Numbered from the stretch's first letter, positions 1 to 8,584 are shown. The stretch: DNA of 25,453 bases from Oscillospiraceae bacterium (GCA_900752435.1 CAADVD010000026.1:1-25453); one strand, 5' to 3'. The notes: generated from the letters alone by a model not told the origin. Translations and numbers: made by a program.

Positions 1-16
1 AAGGGCGGCCATAGCG

Positions 17-1435
17 TTATCCATATCCATATCCATATCCATAACCGTATCCGTAACCATAACCGTACGAATGCAACGGCGTCAACGCAGTGTGTACATC
101 ATTGAATACACAGCCCAATAATTTGGCATCGCTGCGGTTCAACACATCGATGGCATCGTTGATGTCTTTGGTCAGAGACATGCTCTGCCGTACCACCAGC
201 AGGGAAGCATCCGCACATTCGGCAATGGCTTCGGCATCCGCCATCAGCGAAATTGGCGGCGTATCGATGATGATGTAATCCATGTATTCGCTAAGCTCTT
301 CAATCAAGGTTTTAAAGTAAGTGCCGGAAACCAACTCCGTCGAATTCGGACAGTGTTTGCTTCCGAGAATCAAATACAATCCTGTTTTCTCCTCACGAAG
401 AAGGGTGACCTCCTTTTCGCTTTGAATGCTATGGCCGATCTCATTTTCTTTTTCAACCTTTTGCTCCAACACCTTATAGAGTGCTGGTTTCCGCAAATCG
501 GCGTCCACCAGCAGAACATTGTCAAACTTCTGCGCCAAAGACAACGCCAGATTAGCCGCAATGGTAGACTTTCCTTCGTTCTCCTGAACGCTGGTGACCA
601 TAATGACTTTCATTTTGTGTTTATTCGCCTGATATTCCAGTTTTGTGCGCAGTTTCTTAAAGGTCTCAACAAAGGACATCGATGCCGTCGGGTTCGTAAT
701 CAGCACACTCATCTTTTTGTGATGCAGACGCGCTTCGATGCTCTTGTATTTATTTTCATGATAAACCGTTCCAAACAAGCGCGTATCCAGCTTCTTGGAA
801 ACTTCTTTTTCGTTTTTCACGTTATCGCGCAGATAGGACAGCACGGCCAACAGCACGATCATCGCGGCTGCTCCAATCAAAAAGGCTTTCTGGGAAATGT
901 CTTTGGTGTTCAGTGGATTGCTTGGCGCCATTGGCAGCGTTGGGGCTTCCAACACCTGCAAAATGGCATTTCCCGTCATGTAATCCGATACGGAAGTATA
1001 ATTGTTCATCACCGATTGGATGATGTCAAACGAAAGCTTTGGCGTCGGCGCTTTGACGGTCAACACCAGCAAATTGGTTTCCGGAATGACTTGAGATTCG
1101 ATCGTTCCGGGAAGCGTTTCTGTGCCAATATCCTCATTGATTTTGGTTTTCAAGACATCGCTGTTTAAAATTTTATCAAACAGCTCCGCCATGCTCTGCG
1201 CCGTAGACAGGTTCGCATACACTGAGCTGGCCGTTCCCTTGGCCGAAACGACAAATGTCGTGCTGGTGGTATAGACCGGTTCATACCGCTCGCTCGCAAC
1301 GATGTAGCTCCCCATTGCCGCAATCAGTCCGGCAACCAAAATCAGCCACCAATCCTTTAAAATATCACGAAGAATGCTGAAAACATCGATGGAGGACTGC
1401 TTCGTTGGGGCGTTTGATTTAGTTGTCTCTGGCAT
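17..1435 (-). CDS. Fused Wzz-type adaptor/BY-kinase (CpsC-CpsD type capsule tyrosine kinase)
   Basis: A 472-residue membrane tyrosine autokinase that controls polysaccharide chain length and export. Two membrane segments at about residues 29-47 and 183-203 bracket an extracytoplasmic Wzz-like domain. The cytoplasmic ATPase follows, with Walker A (SVQENEGKST, 282-291), Walker A' (VLLVDAD, 307-313) and Walker B (YIIIDTPP, 387-394). The tail (457-472) is eight Tyr-Gly units, the tyrosine cluster expected for autophosphorylation. Adaptor and kinase are usually separate proteins in Firmicutes, so the fusion is closer to the proteobacterial Wzc layout, but it is short. The ATG has AGGAGG nine bases upstream, overlapping the stop of the preceding gene, so it is the third gene of an operon with the phosphatase and an Ig-like protein. 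The family call is firm; the exact polymer is unknown. Confidence 0.93.
   Translation of the reverse strand: MPETTKSNAPTKQSSIDVFSILRDILKDWWLILVAGLIAAMGSYIVASERYEPVYTTSTTFVVSAKGTASSVYANLSTAQSMAELFDKILNSDVLKTKINEDIGTETLPGTIESQVIPETNLLVLTVKAPTPKLSFDIIQSVMNNYTSVSDYMTGNAILQVLEAPTLPMAPSNPLNTKDISQKAFLIGAAAMIVLLAVLSYLRDNVKNEKEVSKKLDTRLFGTVYHENKYKSIEARLHHKKMSVLITNPTASMSFVETFKKLRTKLEYQANKHKMKVIMVTSVQENEGKSTIAANLALSLAQKFDNVLLVDADLRKPALYKVLEQKVEKENEIGHSIQSEKEVTLLREEKTGLYLILGSKHCPNSTELVSGTYFKTLIEELSEYMDYIIIDTPPISLMADAEAIAECADASLLVVRQSMSLTKDINDAIDVLNRSDAKLLGCVFNDVHTALTPLHSYGYGYGYGYGYGYGYG
20..67 (-). repeat. In-frame hexanucleotide repeat encoding (Tyr-Gly)8
   Basis: Eight six-base units encode the Tyr-Gly tail of the kinase. 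The four units nearest the stop (20-43) are identical (tccata on the plus strand), and the other four differ by one or two third-position or linker changes. Six-base slippage would change the number of tyrosines without breaking the frame. Confidence 0.9.
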
Positions 1436-1448
1436 ATAATACGTCCTC

Positions 1449-2324
1449 CTATTCTTCTACCACAACGATTAATTTCTGTGTACCCGTTCGGCCGTCCTCC
1501 GTTGTAAAGGAGTAATCCACCGTATAAGTTCCCGGCACTGCATAGTCCACATGGGATACGCTTGTTACCTGCGTTTTGGACAGTGCTTGTTCATCTTCCG
1601 GCGATGCGCCGTTTTCAATGAACGGACGAGAGGCACCGGCAATTTTGATTTCCTCCAAATACGCATTCGGGTCAATGGACTGGTTCACTTTGGTATAAAC
1701 CAAATATTGATTTAACACAACCTTCGGTTTTTTGGCATATTCCGCATCATTTTGATACAATTCCACTTCCACCGGCAGGTAAGCGGAATCGCCGGCGCTG
1801 TTGGTGACCTGCAATTCCATTTGGTAGGTCCCTGCCACGCTCATATTGGCGCTGGTATCGTAATTAATTTTGATGCGGCCGCTCAAGTCGCCGTCCAAAC
1901 AGTCCGTTGCGGTCACATAGTCCAATACATCAATGGAAGTGCCCAGCGGAAAAGAAAGCGGCTCGCTCAACGCAAAATGCGGAGAAGTATAGTCGGTGTA
2001 GACCAGCTCACGTGTTGCTTTGGTGATGTGGTTGTCCGAATCGAAAGCGGCATAGGTAATGTTGCGCTTGCCCTTTTCCAAAAAGTTAGACAGATTTTCA
2101 ATGATGATGCTGTCGGTCACATCGCCGTCCTTTTCATCCTGCGCCGTTACGCCAGCCTTCAATTCCTCCTGCGTCGCCTGAATGCTCACAGAAATGCTTT
2201 CCGAATCACAAGTAATTTCTGGATAAGAAGCGTCTTTTCCGGTCATTCCCTTGATGCGGTAAGCGCCGTACATGGCCGTTACACCGGCCAGCAGGACAAT
2301 AAATAAGATTCTTAGCTTTCTCAT
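1449..2324 (-). CDS. Membrane-anchored protein with bacterial Ig-like (DUF5011-type) domains
   Basis: A 291-residue protein with an N-terminal signal-anchor (residues 4-24, after RKLR). It is followed by about three repeats of the form xxDxxDGDVT/S...GxYxxxxxVxNxxG. Seen directly are EKDGDVTDSI, DCLDGDLSGRI with VAGTYQMELQVTNSAGD, and the C-terminal PGTYTVDYSFTTEDGRTG. These match the short Ig-like domains common in clostridial surface proteins. There is no sorting motif or catalytic motif. It lies 41 bases after the phosphatase and 13 before the tyrosine kinase, so it is probably an external part of the capsule-control system. It resembles the divergently transcribed protein at 3337-4197 in size and architecture. 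RBS AAAGGA lies about 12 bases upstream of the ATG. The specific role is unknown. Confidence 0.8.
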   Translation of the reverse strand: MRKLRILFIVLLAGVTAMYGAYRIKGMTGKDASYPEITCDSESISVSIQATQEELKAGVTAQDEKDGDVTDSIIIENLSNFLEKGKRNITYAAFDSDNHITKATRELVYTDYTSPHFALSEPLSFPLGTSIDVLDYVTATDCLDGDLSGRIKINYDTSANMSVAGTYQMELQVTNSAGDSAYLPVEVELYQNDAEYAKKPKVVLNQYLVYTKVNQSIDPNAYLEEIKIAGASRPFIENGASPEDEQALSKTQVTSVSHVDYAVPGTYTVDYSFTTEDGRTGTQKLIVVVEE

Positions 2325-2365
2325 GGATTGTATCGTTCCTTTCTTCCGGTTTCATCCAATCATTC

Positions 2366-3121
2366 TCAATCGTCCTCAAAACTGCGCGGATGAAGGGAAG
2401 GTAATCTTCGGTTTTCTACTACACACCGGGGATTGTCGCTGAGCAGAGCGCGTGCCAGCTCCGGTGAAAAATGGCGTTCCATAAACGTCCAAACGCCATA
2501 CATAGAAGGCGTTCGTGCATACGGACTGTGCGCATCGCTGGCCAAGAAGGAAACCAAATCGTGCTCCAACAGCTCAATCACCGTTGCCTGCACCCGCCGT
2601 CCAAAGCGCCCCAGCACACTGCCCCTGTTGCTCTGCATCCGACAGCCTCGGCACACCCAATCATAAACCATCTCGGGATACTGCTGAACATACGGGTAAC
2701 GCTCAGGATGGGCAACAATGGGTGTGACGCCCATCTGTAACAGCTCCTCCAACACCCGATCAATCAAACGAAGATCCTCTTGAAAATCAAATTCAATCAG
2801 CAGATAGTTCGACTGGTTGAGCGTGGTCAGCCGGCCGCGGCGCAGCAGTTCGGAAACGTTTCTGGTTCCGAACACCTCCATACCCAGCATCAGCTTCAGC
2901 GGAATATGGTGCTGCTCCAGCGCGTTTTGCACCATTTCAAAGTGCGCACGCAAGCGTTCGTCGTAATAGTTGTCGTAATAATCGGGAATGTTGCAGTGCG
3001 GCGTCGCAACCATGGCTCGTACGCCGCTTTCCACCGCGATTTCGGCCATGGCCAGCGTGTCCTCTATGGTTTCTGCCCCGTCGTCAATACCGGGCAATAG
3101 ATGTGAATGTAAATCGATCAT
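2366..3121 (-). CDS. PHP-family protein-tyrosine phosphatase (CpsB/YwqE type)
   Basis: A 251-residue metal-dependent phosphatase of the PHP superfamily that removes phosphate from the BY-kinase. Metal-ligand motifs are visible in order: DLHSHLLPGIDDG at the N-terminus, ATPH near residue 42, an acidic-His stretch around LGMEVFG, AHPERYP in the middle, and ASDAHS near the C-terminus. The length matches the family (about 250). I start it at the ATG at 3121 because AGGAG lies seven bases upstream. The in-frame ATG at 3157 has no ribosome site and falls inside the -10 of the likely promoter. First gene of the phosphatase, Ig-like protein, kinase operon. Family call firm. Confidence 0.93.
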   Translation of the reverse strand: MIDLHSHLLPGIDDGAETIEDTLAMAEIAVESGVRAMVATPHCNIPDYYDNYYDERLRAHFEMVQNALEQHHIPLKLMLGMEVFGTRNVSELLRRGRLTTLNQSNYLLIEFDFQEDLRLIDRVLEELLQMGVTPIVAHPERYPYVQQYPEMVYDWVCRGCRMQSNRGSVLGRFGRRVQATVIELLEHDLVSFLASDAHSPYARTPSMYGVWTFMERHFSPELARALLSDNPRCVVENRRLPSLHPRSFEDD

Positions 3122-3155
3122 GTGCTCTCCTGTGGGTTGATGCGAGACTTTTGCC

Positions 3156-3184
3156 ATAATACTAATATGCTACCATAATTTCAA
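3156..3184 (-). promoter_or_regulatory. Promoter of the phosphatase-kinase operon
   Basis: TTGAAA (3179-3184), a 17-base spacer and TATTAT (3156-3161) on the minus strand place the transcript start near 3149, giving a leader of about 28 bases to the ATG at 3121. Confidence 0.65.
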
Positions 3185-3216
3185 TAAAATAAAAAGTAAC
3201 AAATTTACTAATTTTG

Positions 3217-3246
3217 TTGGCGTTTTTTGCGATTTTGTGTTATGAT
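3217..3246 (+). promoter_or_regulatory. Promoter of the divergent Ig-like surface protein
   Basis: TTGGCG (3217-3222), an 18-base spacer and TATGAT (3241-3246) with an extended TG at 3238-3239. It lies back to back with the phosphatase promoter, about 30 bases apart, so both directions could share control. Confidence 0.6.
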
Positions 3247-3336
3247 AACTATATCTTAGTCAAAAATCAGCAAATTCTTTCGTTTTTCTTGCTTTTATTT
3301 CCCTTAAATAAAGGAATTTGTTTGGGAGGTTCTTCT

Positions 3337-4197
3337 ATGAAATTAGCCGGAAAAATTGCGGCGGCTCTGGCCGCACTAGTGGCCATTGTGGTACTTGTCT
3401 ATATTTTCCTGTTATCTGACGACAAAGCCGCTTACACCAACGACCCAACCGAACAAGGAACAGTCGCCGGTACCTCCGACGCCGTAATTCATTTGGACTC
3501 GGACTCGCTCACCTACGACGGAGAAGGCGAACTGGATTTGATGGAAGGTGTCCGCGCCGAAGATAAAGATGGCACCAACCTTACCAATCAGGTTTATGCC
3601 TCGATGAAATCCGGTGACACACTGTCAGAAAAAATCATCCAATATTCCGTTGAGGATGCAAACGGCAATCTGGCTTACGCCACCCGCACGCTTCATCTAA
3701 AAAATTACAGCGGTCCGTCCATTCAGATTCAGAATCCGCCGAGCATTTACAAAAGTCAGCTCGCAAACCTCCCCACGATGCTTCAAAACAGCGGGGTACT
3801 AAAAGCGGACGACGGTTTTGGCAACGATATCACGGCGTCGGTCACCAGCACCTATGTACCGGATCCGACCGTTAAAAATGCTTATTTGGTGACGTTCTCC
3901 GTCACCAACCTTTACAACGATTTGTGCTCTGAAAAGGCGAGCTTTCCGCTGATTCTGGATGGGCCGATCATCATGCTGACAGCCAATGCGGTCACGCTGG
4001 AACAGGGAAGCTCGTTTCGCCCTGCCGATTATGTGGCCTCCGCCAGCGATCCCAACGACGGAGACATCTCATCCAGCGTCACCGTGCAAGGTGACTTGGA
4101 TATGAAAACGCCCGGAACGTATACGCTGCAATTCAGCGCTGTCAATTCCGATGGGGAACAAGCTGATCCGGAAACATTGGTCGTGACTGTAAAATAA
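3337..4197 (+). CDS. Membrane-anchored Ig-like surface protein
   Basis: A 286-residue protein with an N-terminal hydrophobic anchor (about residues 5-27) after MKLAGK. An extracytoplasmic region follows, containing Ig-like repeats with the signature DxxDGDIS near residue 235 and the closing strand pattern PGTYTLQFSAVNSDG near the C-terminus. I chose the ATG at 3337 because GGGAGG (3324-3329) lies seven bases upstream; an in-frame upstream extension would begin inside the promoter. Its architecture parallels the protein at 1449-2324, and the two flank the tyrosine phosphatase, which suggests related roles at the surface during polysaccharide assembly. No sorting signal, no catalytic motif. Function unknown. 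Confidence 0.8.
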   Translation: MKLAGKIAAALAALVAIVVLVYIFLLSDDKAAYTNDPTEQGTVAGTSDAVIHLDSDSLTYDGEGELDLMEGVRAEDKDGTNLTNQVYASMKSGDTLSEKIIQYSVEDANGNLAYATRTLHLKNYSGPSIQIQNPPSIYKSQLANLPTMLQNSGVLKADDGFGNDITASVTSTYVPDPTVKNAYLVTFSVTNLYNDLCSEKASFPLILDGPIIMLTANAVTLEQGSSFRPADYVASASDPNDGDISSSVTVQGDLDMKTPGTYTLQFSAVNSDGEQADPETLVVTVK

Positions 4198-4211
4198 CAG
4201 TCTGCATTTCA

Positions 4212-4236
4212 GGCCGTGCCGCATGCACGGCCTTTT
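4212..4236 (+). terminator. Rho-independent terminator of the Ig-like protein gene
   Basis: A perfect 8-bp stem (ggccgtgc at 4212-4219, gcacggcc at 4225-4232) with a five-base loop is followed by a T run in the plus direction. It sits 14 bases after the stop at 4197. The convergent ABC-transporter gene ends at 4243, and the same hairpin read from that side lacks a T run. Confidence 0.8.
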
Positions 4237-4242
4237 GATTTG

Positions 4243-6003
4243 TCAAAATTCCATGGCCAGCTTGGCGGCTTCTTCGGTCGAGAGTTTTTCGATGGAGAAA
4301 GCCTCCACTCGATACACACGGTCACACATGGACAGCACACTTGGCCGGTGCGTGGTGACAATGCAGGTCTTTTTTTTGCCAGCCTTCATCACATTGGAAA
4401 GCACGCGCCGTTCCGTTGCCACATCCAGCGCGGAAGTGGCTTCGTCAAACAGCAAAATGGGGGCGTCACGCAGGATGGCGCGGGCGATGGACAAACGCTG
4501 TGCCTGTCCTTCGGACAAGCCCTTGCCGCGTTCCCCGATTGCGCTATGAATACCATTGGGCATTTTCTGTACAAAATCGTAAGCGCAGGCAATTTTCAGT
4601 GCTTCGATAACCTCCTCTTCTGTGGCATCCTCCCGCACCATGCGCAAATTGTCCAGCACTGTTCCAGCAAAAATGGTGTTGCCCTGCGGTACATACGAGA
4701 AGAACTTTCGTGTGGCGGCGGAAATGACACAGGCCTCACCGTCCACGTCACAAATCTCTGCCGTGCCGGAAACCGGATTGATCAGCCCCAGCAAAATGCG
4801 AATCAGCGTGGTTTTACCCTCGCCGGACGGACCCACAATGGCAATAATTTCGCCCGGACAAGCGGTGATGTTGGCCGCTTCCAGCACTCGATTGCCATCG
4901 TTGTAAACAAAGTTGACGTTTTGCAGTTTTACCGTCAGACCTTGTTCCGCTGTTTGCTGTGCGATGTGGTCGGCCTTTGCATTGTCAAGGACAATTTCTT
5001 TCGGCAATCCCACCACAGACATCACACGTCCGGCGGAAGTGGTTGCACCAATCGCGGAAGGAACCAAGCTAATCAACGCGGAAAACGATGCGGACAGGGA
5101 AGAGGCCAACTGCAAAAACATGGTCATGGTACCATAATCAATGTACCCGCTCCACAGCCGATACACACCCCATCCAAAACAGGAGTACGAAACAATCATG
5201 CCGACAACGGACATAAACGATGACGTGTAGATGGAAAACTTGTTGTATTCCAGCGAAGTCTGCTTGTAACGTCCCTGCACCTGACGCATTTTGGCGCTGA
5301 ACACATCAATCAAATCAAACGCCTTAATGGACTGCAAATTCTGAAACGAGTCCTCATGAAAGGACATCATCTCACTGCTGATTTCGCGCATCCGTTTGTT
5401 GTAGCCGCGCATGCGCTTCATCAGGAAATTGGACACCAGCAGGGAAACGGGCGCACTCAGCAGGGCAATGACCGCCATGGTCGGGTCATGATACAAAATA
5501 ATACACAGCGCGCCGATGAACTGCGCCAGCTTTGTCACCAAGCTGGGAAGCCAACTGATAACGCTGCCAGCCACCGTTGCCACATCGTTGTTGAGCCGGT
5601 TGAGCAAATCGCCGCTTCGGAACTCATAGAGGGATTCCCAATCGGTATTCATGATTTTATCGTAAATATCCGCCTGAATCTCATTTTGTATTTTGACGTT
5701 GATTTTCGCGGACATCCGGCTGCTAATAGCGTTCGTAACGATGCTGCCGACCGCCATTCCAATGATGGCCGCCACAATCCAGCCAATGTTGCCCGTATCG
5801 TAACCGGTAACCGCGTTGATGAGGTTTTTGGAGGCGACACTGCCGCCCAAGCCCATTACCGTTCCGAACACACCCATCAGAATATAAAACACGATGGCTT
5901 TCCAATACACTTTTGCATAGCCGAACATCCACTTGGCTTCGGTATACATTTCCTGCAGCATGCCCTCTTTAATTTTTGTTCGGATTTTTCTAATGATCGT
6001 CAT
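4243..6003 (-). CDS. ABC exporter, fused permease and ATPase (candidate peptide exporter)
   Basis: A 586-residue half-transporter of the B-family exporter type. About six membrane segments fill residues 30-290. The ATPase carries Walker A GPSGEGKTT (near 390), the signature LSEGQ (near 495), Walker B ILLFDEATSALD (near 520) and the H-loop TTHRP (near 551). No N-terminal C39 protease domain is present, so it would not cleave a leader itself. Start: ATG at 6003 has AGAGG six bases upstream. A TTG at 6060 would add 19 basic residues and has AAAGGGG seven bases upstream, but that site lies in a hairpin. It is the last gene of the run containing the radical SAM enzyme, so the best guess is export of the modified product; lipid or drug export cannot be excluded. 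Confidence 0.9.
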   Translation of the reverse strand: MTIIRKIRTKIKEGMLQEMYTEAKWMFGYAKVYWKAIVFYILMGVFGTVMGLGGSVASKNLINAVTGYDTGNIGWIVAAIIGMAVGSIVTNAISSRMSAKINVKIQNEIQADIYDKIMNTDWESLYEFRSGDLLNRLNNDVATVAGSVISWLPSLVTKLAQFIGALCIILYHDPTMAVIALLSAPVSLLVSNFLMKRMRGYNKRMREISSEMMSFHEDSFQNLQSIKAFDLIDVFSAKMRQVQGRYKQTSLEYNKFSIYTSSFMSVVGMIVSYSCFGWGVYRLWSGYIDYGTMTMFLQLASSLSASFSALISLVPSAIGATTSAGRVMSVVGLPKEIVLDNAKADHIAQQTAEQGLTVKLQNVNFVYNDGNRVLEAANITACPGEIIAIVGPSGEGKTTLIRILLGLINPVSGTAEICDVDGEACVISAATRKFFSYVPQGNTIFAGTVLDNLRMVREDATEEEVIEALKIACAYDFVQKMPNGIHSAIGERGKGLSEGQAQRLSIARAILRDAPILLFDEATSALDVATERRVLSNVMKAGKKKTCIVTTHRPSVLSMCDRVYRVEAFSIEKLSTEEAAKLAMEF

Positions 6004-6059
6004 TTCATGCCTCTGTTTCTCCGGTTTGGCTGCCCGCTTCTTCCTGTTACATTTTGACA

Positions 6060-6101
6060 AAAATCAGCCCCTTTAGCAAATCTTTTCAAAAGGCTGATTT
6101 T
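6060..6101 (-). promoter_or_regulatory. Leader hairpin ahead of the ABC exporter
   Basis: A perfect 10-bp inverted repeat (aaaatcagcc at 6060-6069, ggctgatttt at 6092-6101) lies between the radical SAM terminator and the exporter. In the minus-strand RNA the 3' arm contains GGCTGAUUUU and overlaps the AAAGGGG site of the alternative TTG start, so folding would hide that site. It could also act as a second weak terminator. Confidence 0.5.
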
Positions 6102-6107
6102 CTGAAA

Positions 6108-6141
6108 AGACAGCACCGCATGGAATGAATGCGGTGTGTCT
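6108..6141 (-). terminator. Terminator or attenuator after the radical SAM gene
   Basis: A 13-bp stem with one bulged base (arms 6108-6121 and 6129-6141, loop of seven) directly abuts the stop codon at 6142 and is followed by UCUUUUC in the minus-strand RNA. No promoter is apparent between it and the exporter, so exporter expression may depend on read-through. Confidence 0.65.
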
Positions 6142-7299
6142 TTATTCCTTCACCAAATTCTGATATTCCCGTTCCATTTCGCGCAAAAAGACTTCCGTTT
6201 GACGGCAGAGGTATTCCGGCTTTTTGTAGCTGCATCCGTTTCCTTCGGCAATGGTGAGCGCGCCGCACATCATGCAGGCAAAGCGCTTCTTGCAGTTTTT
6301 GCACTCCGGCGGAAGCAGGATCTCGTCCGTGGCTTGATAAATTTTCTTCCAAGCTTCCGGAAAGCCAATTTCAAACGGCCTTGTGACTGGCTCGTTCATC
6401 ATACCACACGGCGTCATACGGCCATCCCAAGTAATCCAAAACGACGAACGGCCAGCCATACAGCCCATCTTTTCATCCGGTGTGCGCTCGCATTCCTCGT
6501 CGCCGCCCAAAATCACGTCTCGTCCCTCGTGCAGTGCCTTCACACGCAAGGCAAGCTCCTCCTTGGACAAATTGTACTTGTCCGCCAACGCGCGGGCTTT
6601 TCCGGCTTCCTCCGCAGTAAAGCGCACCTCATCGTCCGTAACGCCCTCACGCGCATTGCGCACCGGAGGAAACATATAGGTTGCCGCATTCACTTGAATG
6701 CCGCGACTTTTCCCGAATGCAAAAATCGCTTCCATATCGTCCAAATTGTATCGGGTAAAGCTGGCGTTGATGTTCACAAAAATTCCCGCGTCGTGCAGCA
6801 AATCAATGGCTTTTGTGGCCGCGTCAAAGCCAGTGGGATGGCGGCACAGCCTTTTATACGTCTCATTGCCGCCGCCATAGAGGGTAATGTTGATTTTCAT
6901 CGGCGGATCTTTTTTAAGCCACTCCACGGTCTCCTCATCAATCATCGTGGCATTGGAGTTGATGGAAATCAGCAAACCCAGCTTTTTAAGCTCCGTGTAA
7001 ATCTGCCGGAAATCCTTGCGCAAAAACGGCTCGCCGCCAGTGAGAAGCAAAAAAAGCATTCCTTCTTTAGCGCAGATTTTGCCCATTTCGATCCATTCCT
7101 CCGCCGTAAATTCACGGCCTCGTGCACGCATTTCCTCCTCGGACATGCGGATGTAGCACATGCGGCAGTTCATGTTACAGCGCGGCGTCAGTTCAAACGT
7201 GCCGCTCAACGGCGTTTTGTTGTGCGCCGCCTTTTGATACAAAAACTTGCGCAGCTGCGGCTGCATGGGTGCCTGCATCGGTGCTTGTGGTTTTTCCAT
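6142..7299 (-). CDS. Radical SAM enzyme with C-terminal SPASM domain (candidate peptide maturase)
   Basis: A 385-residue radical SAM protein. The 4Fe-4S motif is C41-x3-C45-x2-C48 (CNMNCRMC), preceded by the beta-strand TFELTPR and followed by GGEPF (88-92) for SAM binding. A SPASM-type cluster region occupies the C-terminus: CGMM near 298, CKNCKKRFACMMC at about 332-344, and further Cys near 358 and 366. SPASM enzymes commonly install carbon-carbon or thioether links in ribosomal peptides. It has no fused PqqD-like recognition domain; a stand-alone PqqD is encoded at 18131-18397. RBS GAGGAG lies eight bases before the ATG, 28 bases after the nucleotidyltransferase stop. The N-terminus (APMQAPMQPQ) is a short low-complexity extension. 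The substrate is not shown by the sequence; the 84-residue peptide at 10558-10812 is the best candidate. Confidence 0.92.
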   Translation of the reverse strand: MEKPQAPMQAPMQPQLRKFLYQKAAHNKTPLSGTFELTPRCNMNCRMCYIRMSEEEMRARGREFTAEEWIEMGKICAKEGMLFLLLTGGEPFLRKDFRQIYTELKKLGLLISINSNATMIDEETVEWLKKDPPMKINITLYGGGNETYKRLCRHPTGFDAATKAIDLLHDAGIFVNINASFTRYNLDDMEAIFAFGKSRGIQVNAATYMFPPVRNAREGVTDDEVRFTAEEAGKARALADKYNLSKEELALRVKALHEGRDVILGGDEECERTPDEKMGCMAGRSSFWITWDGRMTPCGMMNEPVTRPFEIGFPEAWKKIYQATDEILLPPECKNCKKRFACMMCGALTIAEGNGCSYKKPEYLCRQTEVFLREMEREYQNLVKE

Positions 7300-7327
7300 G
7301 ATGATAACTCCTCTATTCTGATGCCGT

Positions 7328-8575
7328 TTATTTCATAATCCGATATTTTTTCATCAATTCAATGCGCCTGCGGCCAATATCGACACTTTCCGCCGCTGAA
7401 TTGCTGCGTCCTTTTGTTGGTAACGTTTCCATCGCGTAACAGACAAGCCGGTGAATCCACATCACCGGCAGTAAAACCGGCAATCGATTCAACACCGGAT
7501 AGCGTCCAGCTAAATTCTTCCGGCTTGGAAATACCGTTTTCAGCACTGCACCGCTCTGCGATTCACCGCCGTCAGCATAGGCGTGAAGCGTGATATTACT
7601 GCTGTGCAAACGGCTTTCCGAGCTTTTTCCAAACACACCGGCATCAAAAATATCCGCCAGCAACGCGTCCGAATCCAACATCGTCTTATCCGCCTGCACC
7701 GTAAAGTGTGCCCGTACCCGCGAAAAACCCAAATACCGCTCGCCAATATCAACCAGATTCAGCCAAAACACATCGCCATGAATCTGTTTCAGTGCTCCCA
7801 TGACCAAATCCCAGCAAATCTCCGCGCCATAGGTATTGGCATACAGCACCATATCACATACCTGCCGAATGCCAAAACCGGAATGCAAAAAATGCTTCAA
7901 GCTATGGCAAATCAAAAACAGCATATGATCCGTATGATTCATAGCGGCAATCTTCACACCTTCCACCGTCTGCACGATGTGCTTATCCATGGAATTTGCA
8001 AACAACGCATTAAAATTGCCGTAAGCCTGCGAATCCTCCGAAAACAACTGCTGGTGCAGTTCGAGATGCAGTCCGCTTTTCAAGTCAAAGTAGGAAACTA
8101 CCGGTTCCTCCAGCAAATTTCCTTTTTTATCGGCTACGAATCCAGCATCCAAAAGCAGGCGATGGCACGCTTCAAAATCCTGTTTCCGCACAAATAAGTC
8201 CTCGTCGTTGGACGTGCGGTGATCGGGTTTTGGATAGAGCGCCCGGCAGAGAATGCCCTTGACAACCAGCACCGTCAATCCGGCTTCGTTGAACTTCCGG
8301 TAAAGCGCCAAAAACGCGGCCGTCCGCTGCATTTGATTCATTGCCGTAGCAATGGTTTGTTTCTTCCAGCGATCACGGAAATCCTCCGGCAGCGCCTGAA
8401 AAGAGGGAAGACGGTATGCCGCCTCGTACGCCATCGGGAGCACGCTGTGAATTCGAGAGAGCTGGTAAACTTCCTCCCACGAAACTGATTCTGGAACTTG
8501 CTCTTCTAAAACCAGTTTTTCTCCGCTCATAAACGAGCGGAGAAGTGCCAATAAAGTTCGATTTTCCGGCTTCAT
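7328..8575 (-). CDS. PF14907-type (NTP_transf_5) nucleotidyltransferase-fold protein
   Basis: A 415-residue protein with the hallmark of this family near residues 101-129: VLVVKGILCRALYP, then a conserved Arg (R120) and SNDEDLFV, where D124 and D126 form the metal-binding pair. The N-terminal third is helical and the middle contains further His-rich helical segments (HTDHMLFLICHSLKHF). The reaction of this family is not well established. From memory, members often sit beside PqqD-like proteins, HprK-like kinases and polysaccharide or peptide modification genes, and that is the context here. The RBS AGAGG overlaps the stop of the upstream gene (nine-base gap), so translation is probably coupled. 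Confidence 0.82.
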   Translation of the reverse strand: MKPENRTLLALLRSFMSGEKLVLEEQVPESVSWEEVYQLSRIHSVLPMAYEAAYRLPSFQALPEDFRDRWKKQTIATAMNQMQRTAAFLALYRKFNEAGLTVLVVKGILCRALYPKPDHRTSNDEDLFVRKQDFEACHRLLLDAGFVADKKGNLLEEPVVSYFDLKSGLHLELHQQLFSEDSQAYGNFNALFANSMDKHIVQTVEGVKIAAMNHTDHMLFLICHSLKHFLHSGFGIRQVCDMVLYANTYGAEICWDLVMGALKQIHGDVFWLNLVDIGERYLGFSRVRAHFTVQADKTMLDSDALLADIFDAGVFGKSSESRLHSSNITLHAYADGGESQSGAVLKTVFPSRKNLAGRYPVLNRLPVLLPVMWIHRLVCYAMETLPTKGRSNSAAESVDIGRRRIELMKKYRIMK

Positions 8576-8584
8576 ACAACCTCT

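Noticed and set aside
1..12. ATG on the minus strand at position 12, possibly the next gene of the capsule operon
   Set aside because: Only four codons are inside the window and no clear ribosome site precedes them.
353..1168. Long open frame (271 codons) on the plus strand opposite the tyrosine kinase
   Set aside because: It has no ribosome site or recognisable domain and lies fully antisense to a kinase with all expected motifs.
6136..7338. 400-codon plus-strand frame opposite the radical SAM gene
   Set aside because: Antisense shadow; the minus strand carries the iron-sulfur motifs, ribosome site and operon spacing.
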